Of a stretch of DNA of 16,469 nucleotides, positions 1 through 7,333 are shown one piece after another. The position numbers and the translations under genes were made by a program. The number at the start of each line of letters is the position of its first letter. The stretch's first letter is position 1. The stretch is taken from positions 8,476 through 24,944 of the forward strand of contig JAPOSJ010000087.1 in NCBI GenBank assembly GCA_026709745.1, in the 5' to 3' direction. This stretch comes from Candidatus Dadabacteria bacterium. GTDB taxonomy: Bacteria > Desulfobacterota_D > UBA1144 > Nemesobacterales > Nemesobacteraceae. Under the pieces are notes generated by a model, which ran no database searches, was not told where the DNA came from, and saw nothing but the letters and a program-made list of their open reading frames with translations.

Positions 1-1
1 A

Positions 2-142
2 GTCGGGGCAGGTATGCTGCCTGTAGGAGTACTGTGGGGCTTTAGAACGGGGGATGAGCTTCGCGAAAACGGAGCGGAGTATCTTATAGAAGCTCCTATG
101 GATCTGCTGTCGATTCTCGACCTGCACGTCTCTGGTGTGTGA
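2..142 (+). CDS. HAD-family phosphatase, phosphoglycolate phosphatase-like (C-terminal fragment)
   Basis: Partial gene entering from the left edge. The last 46 codons are visible, ending in TGA. The tail contains VLWGFRTGDELRENGAEYLI followed by EAPMDLL. This is the usual C-terminal signature of phosphoglycolate phosphatase (Gph)-like HAD hydrolases: a GVLWGFR core motif after the catalytic aspartate of motif IV, then a short helix and an ELL-type end. The catalytic N-terminal DxDGT motif lies outside the window, so activity cannot be judged. The TGA stop overlaps the purK start (TGATG), suggesting one transcript with translational coupling to purK-purE. Other HAD subfamilies (PGMB-like, pyrophosphatase PpaX) share this tail, so the substrate is an inference. 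Confidence 0.75.
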   Translation, partial: VGAGMLPVGVLWGFRTGDELRENGAEYLIEAPMDLLSILDLHVSGV

Positions 143-1293
143 TGGCCATGGATTTTGAACATGTAAAACTTGGAATTCTCGGAGGCGGACAGCTGGGGAA
201 AATGCTCTGTCTTGCCGCGAGCAATTGGAATCTGAGCACTTATGTTCTCGATCCTTCTTCTGATTGTCCGGCAGCATCTGTATGCACCGGTTTTTCTCAC
301 GGCAATTTCAGGAACTACGAGGATGTTTTGGCCTTTGGCAGGAATGTTGACATACTGACAATAGAAATAGAGCACGTAAATCTGCAGGCCCTTTTCCATC
401 TGCGTGAAGAGGGAGTTCTTATAAGACCCGAGCCCCACGCACTTGAACTTATACAGGACAAGGCGAAGCAAAAGCGGTTCTATATCTCGGAGGGACTCCC
501 CACAGCCGGTTTTTCGGTTTTTCCGGGCAAAAATTCCATAATCGCAGCCGTAGAATCCGGAGAAATAGAAATCCCGTTTGTTCAGAAACTTTCGAAAACG
601 GGTTATGACGGAAGAGGAGTGTATATCGTCAGGGAAAAGAAGCAGCTTCGGAATCTCTTGAATGGAGAATCTGTTATTGAGGATCTTGTCGACGTGAAAA
701 AGGAGATTTCCGTTATAGTGTCTCGTAATTCCGCAGGAGAAACGAAGTGCTTTCCCCCGGTTGAGATGGTTTTTAATAGCAAGGCAAACATAGTTGAATT
801 CCTGATAAGCCCATGTGAGCTTGACGGTGCGCTGGCTGAACGAGCATGTGAACTTGCTGAACTTACCATACAATCTTTTAATATGTGCGGGATACTTGCG
901 GTTGAGATGTTTCTTTCCGAAAAAGGCGAGATTCTTTTGAATGAGTCGGCTCCGAGACCGCATAACAGCGGGCACCATACAATAGAAGCTGCTTTTACCT
1001 CCCAGTACGAACAGTGTCTGAGGTCGATTTTTGATCTTCCTCCAGGAAATACGGAAATAAAAACTCCTTCCGTTATGATTAACATTCTAGGGCAGCCGGG
1101 TTTTGAAGGTGATGTGAGATACCAGGGGTTTCGCGGATGCATGGGCGTTTTAGGAGCAAAGTTCCACATATACGGTAAGACCCAGACCAAGCCTTACAGG
1201 AAGATGGGGCATGTCACAGTGCTTGACGACGATATAGAAAGGGCACTTGAGAAGGCGAAGTTCATAATGGGTAATCTAAGGTCGATAGCATGA
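142..1293 (+). CDS. purK: 5-(carboxyamino)imidazole ribonucleotide synthase (PurK)
   Basis: ATP-grasp enzyme of de novo purine synthesis. It converts AIR, bicarbonate and ATP to N5-CAIR, which the next gene product PurE rearranges. Seen here: the N-terminal nucleotide-binding fold motif LGILGGGQLGKML, the central ATP-grasp loop YDGRGVYIV near residue 155, and the PurK signature NESAPRPHNSGHHTIEA near residue 275. The length of about 383 residues is normal for the family. A GTG at 139 and ATGs at 142 and 148 are all in frame. I chose 142 because it forms a TGATG junction with the preceding stop. No clear Shine-Dalgarno is visible, consistent with translational coupling. The gene end overlaps purE by four bases (ATGA), so the two are cotranscribed. 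Confidence 0.96.
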   Translation: MAMDFEHVKLGILGGGQLGKMLCLAASNWNLSTYVLDPSSDCPAASVCTGFSHGNFRNYEDVLAFGRNVDILTIEIEHVNLQALFHLREEGVLIRPEPHALELIQDKAKQKRFYISEGLPTAGFSVFPGKNSIIAAVESGEIEIPFVQKLSKTGYDGRGVYIVREKKQLRNLLNGESVIEDLVDVKKEISVIVSRNSAGETKCFPPVEMVFNSKANIVEFLISPCELDGALAERACELAELTIQSFNMCGILAVEMFLSEKGEILLNESAPRPHNSGHHTIEAAFTSQYEQCLRSIFDLPPGNTEIKTPSVMINILGQPGFEGDVRYQGFRGCMGVLGAKFHIYGKTQTKPYRKMGHVTVLDDDIERALEKAKFIMGNLRSIA

Positions 1294-1820
1294 AACCAGT
1301 TCTGGTAAGCGTTATAATGGGTTCTGACTCCGACCTGCAGATCATGACTGGGGCGGCAGAGGTTCTGGAACAGTTCGGCATAGGACATGAAGTTACTATA
1401 GTGTCGGCACATAGGACTCCAGAGCGCCTTGTCAGTTTTTCAAAAAAAGCTCATAAAAGAGGAATTAAAGTCATAATAGCAGGGGCTGGAGGTGCCGCAC
1501 ATCTTCCCGGAATGGTTGCTTCCGTCTCGCCTCTTCCCGTGATAGGTGTCCCTATAAAATCCTCAAACTCAATTGACGGGTGGGATTCCGTGCTCTCCAT
1601 TCTGCAGATGCCCTTGGGCGTTCCCGTTGCAACTGTTGCTCTTGATGGGGCGAAAAACGCGGGAATCCTCGCAGTTGAGATTCTTTCGGCTGCTGATCCT
1701 GAGCTTTTGCAGGTGTTGGCTAAGCACAAGAAGAAGCTTTCTTCAGATGTCAGGAAAAAAGCTGCGGGGATTGAGAAACTGGGTGCTTCGGTTTATCTTG
1801 AGCAAATCAAAAAAAGTTAA
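1290..1820 (+). CDS. purE: N5-carboxyaminoimidazole ribonucleotide mutase (PurE, class I)
   Basis: Cytoplasmic mutase that moves the carboxylate of N5-CAIR to C4, giving CAIR. Motifs seen: GSDSDLQIM near the N-terminus (phosphate and substrate loop), SAHRTPERL with the catalytic histidine, AGAGGAAHLPGMVAS, and LPVIGVPIKSS. The order and the length (176 residues) fit class I PurE. The adjacent purK also predicts class I, because class II enzymes use AIR directly and do not need PurK. The ATG overlaps the purK stop by four bases. The C-terminus carries a short lysine-rich tail. The downstream gene is convergent, and the purE stop codon lies inside a hairpin that appears to terminate the opposite strand. 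Confidence 0.96.
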   Translation: MKPVLVSVIMGSDSDLQIMTGAAEVLEQFGIGHEVTIVSAHRTPERLVSFSKKAHKRGIKVIIAGAGGAAHLPGMVASVSPLPVIGVPIKSSNSIDGWDSVLSILQMPLGVPVATVALDGAKNAGILAVEILSAADPELLQVLAKHKKKLSSDVRKKAAGIEKLGASVYLEQIKKS

Positions 1821-1846
1821 GACAGGATTTTTTTATACCCTGTTAA
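1809..1846 (-). terminator. Probable rho-independent terminator of the rseP/SnoaL unit
   Basis: Read on the minus strand, arm 1839-1846 (TTAACAGG) pairs with 1817-1826 (CCTGTcTTAA) through eight pairs with one bulged C, around a 12-base loop. One C and then seven Ts (1815-1809) follow. It starts five bases past the stop of the SnoaL-like gene. On the plus strand the same hairpin is not followed by a T tract, so termination of purE is less likely. Five of the pairs are in the GC-containing ACAGG core and the rest are A-T, so strength is moderate. Confidence 0.5.
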
Positions 1847-1850
1847 AAAT

Positions 1851-2279
1851 CTACTGTATTGTCTTGTTTCCCGGTTCATAGCCTCGCACTGGGATCGGGG
1901 AGGCATGATGAAAGATCATAAGCCACTTGCCGTCCTGCTTCTCAAATATATTAGTTGACTGCGATAGATTGAACATGACCGGGTCTCTTTTTATGTATAC
2001 CATTTCTTGAAGGCAGGTAACCCAAGCGATGTTCTCGCTTATATCCACAGTCACGTTTGAAATGCTGATGTCAACCTGGTCTTGGGGGTCAAAAACGCTT
2101 TCCCAGCTCTGCCTTATTGCTTCCCAGTTGCGGAGAGCTGTCCATCCTGGATGAACACATCCGGACCTTGAGTCCTTCACCCACACTTCTCCCATCAGTT
2201 TCAGGTTCCTGGTTCCTAGAGCCTCATAAAAAAGATTGTTGATTCTAAGTATTTCTTCGCTGTCCTTTTTCATGGTCAT
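1851..2279 (-). CDS. SnoaL-like / nuclear transport factor 2 (NTF2) family protein
   Basis: Small single-domain protein of the NTF2-like alpha+beta barrel fold (SnoaL_3/DUF4440 type). Seen: an N-terminal helix EEILRINNLFYEALGTRN, the recurrent motif CVHPGW plus NWEAIRQSW, strands VDISISNVTVDIS and IAWVTC, and the C-terminal KWLMIFHHASP. That set is typical of bacterial SnoaL_3 proteins, most of which have no assigned function. No signal peptide is visible. The reading frame extends to a TTG at 2300, but the ATG at 2279 (or 2273) seems more natural. None has a convincing Shine-Dalgarno. The gene lies just downstream of rseP on the same strand and is probably the last gene of that unit. A catalytic role is possible but cannot be told from sequence. 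Confidence 0.85.
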   Translation of the reverse strand: MTMKKDSEEILRINNLFYEALGTRNLKLMGEVWVKDSRSGCVHPGWTALRNWEAIRQSWESVFDPQDQVDISISNVTVDISENIAWVTCLQEMVYIKRDPVMFNLSQSTNIFEKQDGKWLMIFHHASPIPVRGYEPGNKTIQ

Positions 2280-2306
2280 AGGTATGCTGCCTGTCTCCAA
2301 AAAGAA

Positions 2307-3893
2307 TTACCGGAAAAGGTCCAGAATTCTGCTGAACTGCGAAAATATATCTTCTCGCATCCTGAGTATGTCGTTATAAACGGCCGCAGCCATGATGAGA
2401 ATAAGAAATGAGAATCCAATTCTCTGGGTTATTTCAAGGGTTTTTACGCTGAGGGGTTTTCTCCTTATTTTTTCGATGCCCAGATAAAGCAGATGTCCTC
2501 CGTCAAGCATCGGTATGGGGAGAAGATTTATCAGCGCAAGGTTTATACTGATAAGCGAAGTGAACTGAAGGAGGTTCGATATACCGCTTTGAGCTATATC
2601 TCCCGACACTTTTGCTATGAGAAGTGGTCCCGCAACCGTTTTCCCTGCTGTGGCAAGCGCTATTTTTCCTGTTATAAGCTTGAACAGAAATCCGAAGAAA
2701 AGAACTGTGATGTCAATCGTCATGCGCGCCGCTTCTGATATTCCCTTCACAATGGATTCAAAGAAGCCGTATTTTTTAAGTATCTTGTCAGTTGCGGGTG
2801 TGATGCCGACTATATAGCGCCCCATAATCTCATCCATCTGCGGCGCCAGACGAAAACTTACTTCCTTCTCCCCGCGCCTGACCGTGAAATCAAGTTCCCT
2901 GCCCTTGCTCTCGGTTATTATGTCCGACATATGGTTCCAGTCCGTAACCTCTACACCGTCTATTGCCTTTATTTTGTCTCCCGAACGTATTCCTGCACTC
3001 CAGGCAGGGAGGCCCTCGGACACTTCTGCTATGGTTGCGGCTATTGGTCTTGCGAATCCGGTTTCCACGGTGCCATCAGGGCCGGCTTCCGCAAAAAGGG
3101 TGAGAGTCCTGATCTTGTCCGCCGTTTTTACCTTGAATTCAAGTACAGAGTCGGGATTTGAGTGAACGGCAATATTTACATCTTTCCAGTTGTTCACATC
3201 TTTTCCGTTTATGCTCAATATCCTATCTCCCGCGGCGAATCCCGAAAGTTGGGCGGGAGAGTCTTTTTTTACGTAAGTTATGTCGGGCGGATTTTCGAGA
3301 TAGCTTGAGACACTTATGCCGAACATGAACACAAGAGGCATAAAGAAGAAAGGAATTATAAAATTCATGGCGGGACCGGCTATGATTACAAGAAACCTGT
3401 CAGTGATGGATTTAGCGGAAAATCCTCTCTGATAATCCTTTTCATAGTAGGCTTCTATCTCTCGAAGTTCTGTGTGGTTAAAAGGAATTGTGTAGACTTT
3501 ACCGTCTCTTTCAACTTCAAACTCTTTTTCCTGCACTGGATCTCTCTCAAGGGCATAGAGAAGTTTTTCCCAGTTTGTGTAGTTTTTAAGATCCATTCCC
3601 TTTATCCCGGTGATTCTGTCCCCCGAGACAAGCAGCGATTTAGGATTCCATACCCTCTCGACAATTAGGTGTGTCTCCGTGCCGTCGCCGTACATCTTCA
3701 CATATCCGCCGAGGGGCAGTGCTGAGACAAGGTACTCTGTCTCTCCCCTTACAAAAGAGATCAGTTTTGGGCCAAAGCCCAAAGAGAATTTCTCGACCCT
3801 GATATTGCTTCTTTTCGCGAGCATAAAATGCCCCAGCTCGTGAAAAAAGACCAAAATTCCTATTACGAAGATAAAAGCTAGAATAGTAATCAT
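2307..3893 (-). CDS. rseP: Site-2 (intramembrane) zinc metalloprotease RseP
   Basis: Membrane-embedded M50 protease that cleaves anti-sigma factors and leftover signal peptides within the inner membrane. The first transmembrane segment carries the zinc motif HELGH (H18, E19, H22). The third zinc ligand, D464, lies in PMLDGGHLLYL in a late transmembrane segment. Between them are two PDZ-like domains: one around DSPAQLSGFAAGDRILSING, and a second around LPAWSAGIRSGDKIKAIDG. This tandem is typical of proteobacterial-type RseP. The length of 528 residues is slightly above the E. coli enzyme. The ATG at 3893 overlaps the dxr stop by one base (TGATG); a GTG at 3896 is also in frame. The order uppS-dxr-rseP is a common conserved cluster. 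No RseA-type anti-sigma factor gene is in the window. Confidence 0.95.
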   Translation of the reverse strand: MITILAFIFVIGILVFFHELGHFMLAKRSNIRVEKFSLGFGPKLISFVRGETEYLVSALPLGGYVKMYGDGTETHLIVERVWNPKSLLVSGDRITGIKGMDLKNYTNWEKLLYALERDPVQEKEFEVERDGKVYTIPFNHTELREIEAYYEKDYQRGFSAKSITDRFLVIIAGPAMNFIIPFFFMPLVFMFGISVSSYLENPPDITYVKKDSPAQLSGFAAGDRILSINGKDVNNWKDVNIAVHSNPDSVLEFKVKTADKIRTLTLFAEAGPDGTVETGFARPIAATIAEVSEGLPAWSAGIRSGDKIKAIDGVEVTDWNHMSDIITESKGRELDFTVRRGEKEVSFRLAPQMDEIMGRYIVGITPATDKILKKYGFFESIVKGISEAARMTIDITVLFFGFLFKLITGKIALATAGKTVAGPLLIAKVSGDIAQSGISNLLQFTSLISINLALINLLPIPMLDGGHLLYLGIEKIRRKPLSVKTLEITQRIGFSFLILIMAAAVYNDILRMREDIFSQFSRILDLFR

Positions 3894-5053
3894 CACTGAG
3901 AAAGAAGGCTCCGTATTGCTGCCTCGGCAGTACTCCTAGACCACCTGTCCGCCTCTAATATATTATCAAGACACTCCGAGTCAAGTTTGTTGTGGCACTC
4001 AAGGGTTTTCATTACTATTGGGATTATTTCAGTGAATTTTATTTTTTCTCCAAGAAACGCGTTTACCGCCACTTCATTCGCGGCGTTTAGCACGGCGGGG
4101 TAAGTTCCGCCCATCTTGAGACATTCTGTTGCAATTGCTGGGGCTCTGAATTTATCTGTATCCAGTTTTTCAAACGTGATGTCGGAGAGCTTGTCTGGCG
4201 AGGTGTCGGGGAATCCGAAATTAAGTCTGTCAGGGTAGCAGAGCGCTTGTGCTATCGGTATTTTCATATCTGCAGCCGAAAAATGTACTATGAACGATCC
4301 GTCGACATATTCAAGGATAGAATGTACGATGCTCTGGGGATGTACCCAGATCGAAATTTTCTCAGCGGGTGTGTCAAAAAGCCACCTTGCTTCTATTATT
4401 TCGAATCCTTTGTTCATAAGCGTTGCAGAATCTATGGTTATTTTTTCTCCCATTTTCCATGTTGGGTGGCGTAGGGCATCTGCAGTTGTAACTTTTTCAA
4501 GATCTTTTTCCGGAGTGTTGCGAAACGGTCCTCCCGATGCTGTTAAGATAATCTTCTTGAGAAACTTGCGGTCTTTTTCAAAGAGCGTCTGGAAAACTCC
4601 ACTGTGTTCGCTGTCCACTGGGATCAGTGTTACATTGTACTTTTTTGCTTCGGAGGTCAGAAGTTCTCCGGCGACCACAAGAGATTCCTTGTTCGCTATC
4701 GCTACATCTCTTCCGGCCCGTATAGCTGAGAGTGTGGGAAGCAGGCCCCCGAAACCCACCATTGATGATATAACCAGATCACAGTTCTCTTCTGAGGCAA
4801 CGGCGATATTCCCCTCGTCTCCGTAATATATCTGCGTTTCCGGGTCGGCTATTTCCTTGAGTCGCTCCGAGTCTTCTTTTCTGTTGACCGATACTACCTT
4901 AGGGGCAAATTCCATTACCTGTTCTGCCAGAAGGTCGATATTCCTGCCTCCGCAGAGGCCCGTGACTTCAAATCTTTCGGGAAATTTTCTTACTATCTCT
5001 AATGTCTGCGATCCTATCGAGCCAGTTGATCCGAGTATGGATATCTTCTTCAA
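3893..5053 (-). CDS. dxr: 1-deoxy-D-xylulose 5-phosphate reductoisomerase (Dxr/IspC)
   Basis: Second enzyme of the MEP isoprenoid pathway; makes MEP from DXP with NADPH and a divalent metal. Seen: the NADPH loop ILGSTGSIGSQTL at the N-terminus, IANKESLVVAGE near residue 120, the metal-binding stretch PVDSEHSGVFQ (D and E ligands), TASGGPFR, and the substrate region HPTWKMGEKITIDSATLMNK. The length of 386 residues is standard. The start is TTG, not ATG: the sequence from this codon gives the expected N-terminus, and an AGGGG Shine-Dalgarno lies about eight bases upstream. The gene begins one base after the uppS stop and overlaps rseP, so uppS-dxr-rseP is tightly coupled. Product isoprenoids feed UppS, encoded just upstream. 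Confidence 0.96.
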   Translation of the reverse strand: MKKISILGSTGSIGSQTLEIVRKFPERFEVTGLCGGRNIDLLAEQVMEFAPKVVSVNRKEDSERLKEIADPETQIYYGDEGNIAVASEENCDLVISSMVGFGGLLPTLSAIRAGRDVAIANKESLVVAGELLTSEAKKYNVTLIPVDSEHSGVFQTLFEKDRKFLKKIILTASGGPFRNTPEKDLEKVTTADALRHPTWKMGEKITIDSATLMNKGFEIIEARWLFDTPAEKISIWVHPQSIVHSILEYVDGSFIVHFSAADMKIPIAQALCYPDRLNFGFPDTSPDKLSDITFEKLDTDKFRAPAIATECLKMGGTYPAVLNAANEVAVNAFLGEKIKFTEIIPIVMKTLECHNKLDSECLDNILEADRWSRSTAEAAIRSLLSQ

Positions 5054-5054
5054 T

Positions 5055-5795
5055 CTAGTGCCCCTGCTTCCTTATCTGCTCTCCGGTCAGTCCGAACCTT
5101 CTTTCCCTGTTGCGGTAATTGTCAATGGCTTTTAGCAGGTGCCTTCTTCTGAAATTCGGCCAAAGGGTCTTGGTAACGTATATTTCTGCATACGCAAGTT
5201 GCCAAAGCAGAAAGTTTGAAAGCCTCATTTCTCCCCCCGTCCTTATGAGCAGGTCCGGTTCCGGCAGACGGGATGTATAGAGATATTCCTCGAACTCATT
5301 TTCAGTAACCGGCGTCTGTTTTCCCTCCGCGATTATGCCGTTCACGGCGTTGATTATTTCCTCTCTACCCCCGTAACTGAGGGCTAAGGTTATTGTCAGG
5401 GAATTGCATTTCTCGGTCATCTTCATAACATGATCAAGAAGTTTGCGTATGTCCCGGGGAAGATTTGAAAGGGCCCCTATCGCATTCAGCCTTGTGTTCT
5501 GGGCCAAAAGTTTTTCGCCCTCGTTTGAGAGGTAGTGCCTCAGGAGATCCATAAGTGCGAGAACCTCTTTTCCCGGTCTTTTCCAATTCTGGGCGGAGAA
5601 CGTGTACAGGGTGATGTACTCTATACCTATCTCTCTGGCAGTTCGGACGACCGATCTTGCCGACTTTATGCCTTCTCTGTGACCTATTAGTCTGTCAAGG
5701 TTCTTCCGCCGCGCCCATCTTCCGTTGCCGTCCATTATTATGACGACATGTCGGGGGATAGATCCCGGTATTTGGATGTCGTGGTTTTTCTGCAT
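5055..5795 (-). CDS. uppS: Undecaprenyl diphosphate synthase (cis-prenyltransferase)
   Basis: Adds IPP units in cis to farnesyl diphosphate to make undecaprenyl diphosphate, the lipid carrier for peptidoglycan and O-antigen. Seen: HVVIIMDGNGRWARR with catalytic D22, IGHREG, YTFSAQNWKRP near residue 65, and the C-terminal RTGGEMRLSNFLLWQLAYAE. The length of 246 residues is typical. In the FSxENW motif the usual glutamate is glutamine (Q69), while the conserved serine, asparagine (N70) and arginine (R73) remain, so activity is expected. The ATG at 5795 has an AGG about nine bases upstream. It is second in the unit after a small membrane protein. The cdsA gene often found between uppS and dxr is absent. 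Confidence 0.95.
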   Translation of the reverse strand: MQKNHDIQIPGSIPRHVVIIMDGNGRWARRKNLDRLIGHREGIKSARSVVRTAREIGIEYITLYTFSAQNWKRPGKEVLALMDLLRHYLSNEGEKLLAQNTRLNAIGALSNLPRDIRKLLDHVMKMTEKCNSLTITLALSYGGREEIINAVNGIIAEGKQTPVTENEFEEYLYTSRLPEPDLLIRTGGEMRLSNFLLWQLAYAEIYVTKTLWPNFRRRHLLKAIDNYRNRERRFGLTGEQIRKQGH

Positions 5796-5834
5796 TATGA
5801 GACCTGTCTGCGAACTTTTCCGGCAAACGTCGTT

Positions 5835-6053
5835 TTAATTTGCTGCCCGGTATATATAAGAAACTGGATATACGATCAGAATAACCGTGGCAATTACGGC
5901 CATGGCAACGATCATGGCGACCGGATATACGAGAAGTGCTCCTAGGTAAAAAAGAGCTCTTTTCGGAGGGGTCCACTGCTGGGAGGCCCTGGGAAGGTCG
6001 GAAACGCAGCTTTTGATAAATCCTGATATTATTTCATTAAGAAGTGTGGACAT
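5835..6053 (-). CDS. Small membrane protein of unknown function
   Basis: I do not recognise this 72-residue protein. The N-terminal half is soluble and amphipathic (LLNEIISGFIKSC, then a polar stretch ending QQWTPPKRA). The C-terminal half is strongly hydrophobic (LFYLGALLVYPVAMIVAMAV followed by ATVILIVYPVSYIYR). This predicts one long or two short closely spaced membrane segments with a proline near the middle. The ATG at 6053 lies about 15 bases after a predicted transcription start, with no clear Shine-Dalgarno. It sits 39 bases upstream of uppS on the same strand, so it probably leads the uppS-dxr-rseP unit. Codon use looks like the neighbours. It is likely real given the membrane profile and location, but the function is open. 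Confidence 0.65.
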   Translation of the reverse strand: MSTLLNEIISGFIKSCVSDLPRASQQWTPPKRALFYLGALLVYPVAMIVAMAVIATVILIVYPVSYIYRAAN

Positions 6054-6075
6054 ATGAGTAAACCAATTAAAGGTA

Positions 6076-6104
6076 AATTTATCTTATTTCTCCTTTTTCA
6101 TCAA
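6076..6104 (-). promoter_or_regulatory. Candidate sigma70 promoter for the uppS-dxr-rseP unit
   Basis: Read on the minus strand: -35 TTGATG (6104-6099), a 17-base spacer, then -10 TAAATT (6081-6076). The predicted start is near 6069, leaving a leader of about 15 bases before the ATG of the small membrane protein. It is the only good match seen on this strand of the divergent intergenic region. Confidence 0.45.
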
Positions 6105-6107
6105 GGG

Positions 6108-6120
6108 GTACAAACTGTAC
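6108..6120. repeat. Short inverted repeat in the divergent intergenic region
   Basis: Perfect inverted repeat GTACA-AAC-TGTAC, lying between the two oppositely directed candidate promoters. It could be a small operator, but five-base arms can occur by chance in 120 bases. Confidence 0.3.
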
Positions 6121-6126
6121 TGGTTT

Positions 6127-6155
6127 CTGCCAAAAAGTCCCTTTTCAGGTAGACT
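6127..6155 (+). promoter_or_regulatory. Weak candidate promoter for ctpA
   Basis: CTGCCA (6127-6132), a 17-base spacer and TAGACT (6150-6155). Each box matches the sigma70 consensus at four of six positions. The predicted start is near 6162, twelve bases before the ctpA ATG, leaving no room for a good Shine-Dalgarno. Tentative. Confidence 0.3.
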
Positions 6156-6173
6156 ACAAAAAAGTAGATTACA

Positions 6174-7319
6174 ATGACAAGGTTCCACTTTTTTTTCATA
6201 GTATATGTGCTAGTTCCGGCTTTTCTTTTCTCAACTCCTCTTCTGGCAAAGGAAAATATGTACAGGGGCCTTTACGACTTTGCCAAAGCACTTAGCATCA
6301 TAGAGAAAAACTACGTAGAAGAGGTTTCATCCGAGAACCTGACCCAAAGTGCGATAAACGGCATGTTTGATTCCCTTGATCCCTATTCGGTTTATCTTTC
6401 ATCTGAGAACCTGAGAAACCTTGAGATAGGAACAATGGGAGAGTTTGAAGGGATAGGGATTGAGATTACTGTGCGCGACGGGCTTCTGACCGTTATTTCT
6501 CCGATTGAAGGAAGCCCGGCACAAGAAGCCGGGGTAAAATCGGGGGACGTGATTGTTTCCATAGACGGGGAAAGTGCGGAAAAAACCAACATAGTAGATG
6601 CCCTTGACCTGATAAGAGGAAGGGCGGGAACGGAAGTGGATATCATTGTCAGAAGAGACGGAAACTTGCAAGACCTTGAGTTTGCCATCACAAGACGGAT
6701 AGTGAAGCTTAGAAGCGTTGAGTCCAAGCTCATTGAAAAAGACATAGGATATATAAAGCTATCTCAGTTCCACAGGGATTCCGCGGATGAGTTTCTCAGT
6801 TCCTACAGAAGACTTGAGAAAGAAAACGGCGCGAAACTCTTAGGGTTGGTTCTCGACCTGAGAAACAACCCAGGAGGACTGCTTGAACAGGCGCTTGCTC
6901 TAGGTGATATGTTTATCGACGAGGGACTTATCCTGGATGTCAGGGGAAGGACAGAGCACACTTCCAAGGAATATTTTGCCGGGGATGGAATGCAGGTCCC
7001 GACCAGTAATGTTGCCGTTATTGTGAACCGGGGAAGTGCAAGCGCCTCTGAAGTTCTCGCCGGAGCTCTTAAAGACAGCGGCAGGGCCAAGATAGTAGGC
7101 ACAAGAACATTCGGCAAGGGGTCTGTTCAGTCCGTTATAGAACTTTCCGGGAAAACAGGAGTGAAGATAACCACGGCAAGGCTTTTTACCCCCAAGGGGA
7201 TTCTTATAGATGACAAGGGCATAGAACCTGATATTTTTGTTGAAGGTAATGGCAGTGACGGGGATGCCTCTGCCGACCTGCAGTTTGCAAAGGCGCTTGA
7301 AGCCGTAAAGTGTATGTGA
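6174..7319 (+). CDS. ctpA: C-terminal processing serine protease, S41 family (CtpA)
   Basis: Periplasmic or exported protease that trims proteins from their C-terminal ends. An N-terminal signal peptide is visible: a hydrophobic core, then STPLLAKEN with likely cleavage after LLA near residue 25. A PDZ domain spans about residues 85-165 (core SPAQEAGVKSGDVIVSIDGE). The S41 catalytic domain follows, with RNNPGGLLEQA, the serine motif GSASASEV (S290 by alignment to E. coli Tsp S430, from memory) and the lysine in TFGKGSVQ (K315, 25 residues later as in Tsp); D301 matches the third conserved position. At 381 residues it is shorter than many CtpA enzymes, ending soon after the catalytic domain. 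It overlaps or abuts the downstream deacetylase gene. In many bacteria these two follow envC, which is absent here. Confidence 0.94.
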   Translation: MTRFHFFFIVYVLVPAFLFSTPLLAKENMYRGLYDFAKALSIIEKNYVEEVSSENLTQSAINGMFDSLDPYSVYLSSENLRNLEIGTMGEFEGIGIEITVRDGLLTVISPIEGSPAQEAGVKSGDVIVSIDGESAEKTNIVDALDLIRGRAGTEVDIIVRRDGNLQDLEFAITRRIVKLRSVESKLIEKDIGYIKLSQFHRDSADEFLSSYRRLEKENGAKLLGLVLDLRNNPGGLLEQALALGDMFIDEGLILDVRGRTEHTSKEYFAGDGMQVPTSNVAVIVNRGSASASEVLAGALKDSGRAKIVGTRTFGKGSVQSVIELSGKTGVKITTARLFTPKGILIDDKGIEPDIFVEGNGSDGDASADLQFAKALEAVKCM

Positions 7320-7323
7320 GGAG
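7319..7323 (+). promoter_or_regulatory. Ribosome binding site choosing the deacetylase start
   Basis: AGGAG directly after the ctpA stop, ten bases before TTG 7334. It favours that TTG over the upstream in-frame GTGs at 7310 and 7316, which have no Shine-Dalgarno at a suitable distance. Confidence 0.5.
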
Positions 7324-7333
7324 ACAGCACACT

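Noticed and set aside
603..1190. 195-codon open frame on the minus strand inside purK
   Set aside because: It is fully antisense to a confidently identified gene, its product has no recognisable motif, and no ribosome binding site is seen.
4290..4826. 178-codon open frame on the plus strand inside dxr
   Set aside because: It is antisense to the conserved dxr core, and its composition is what one expects from the complementary strand of a real gene.
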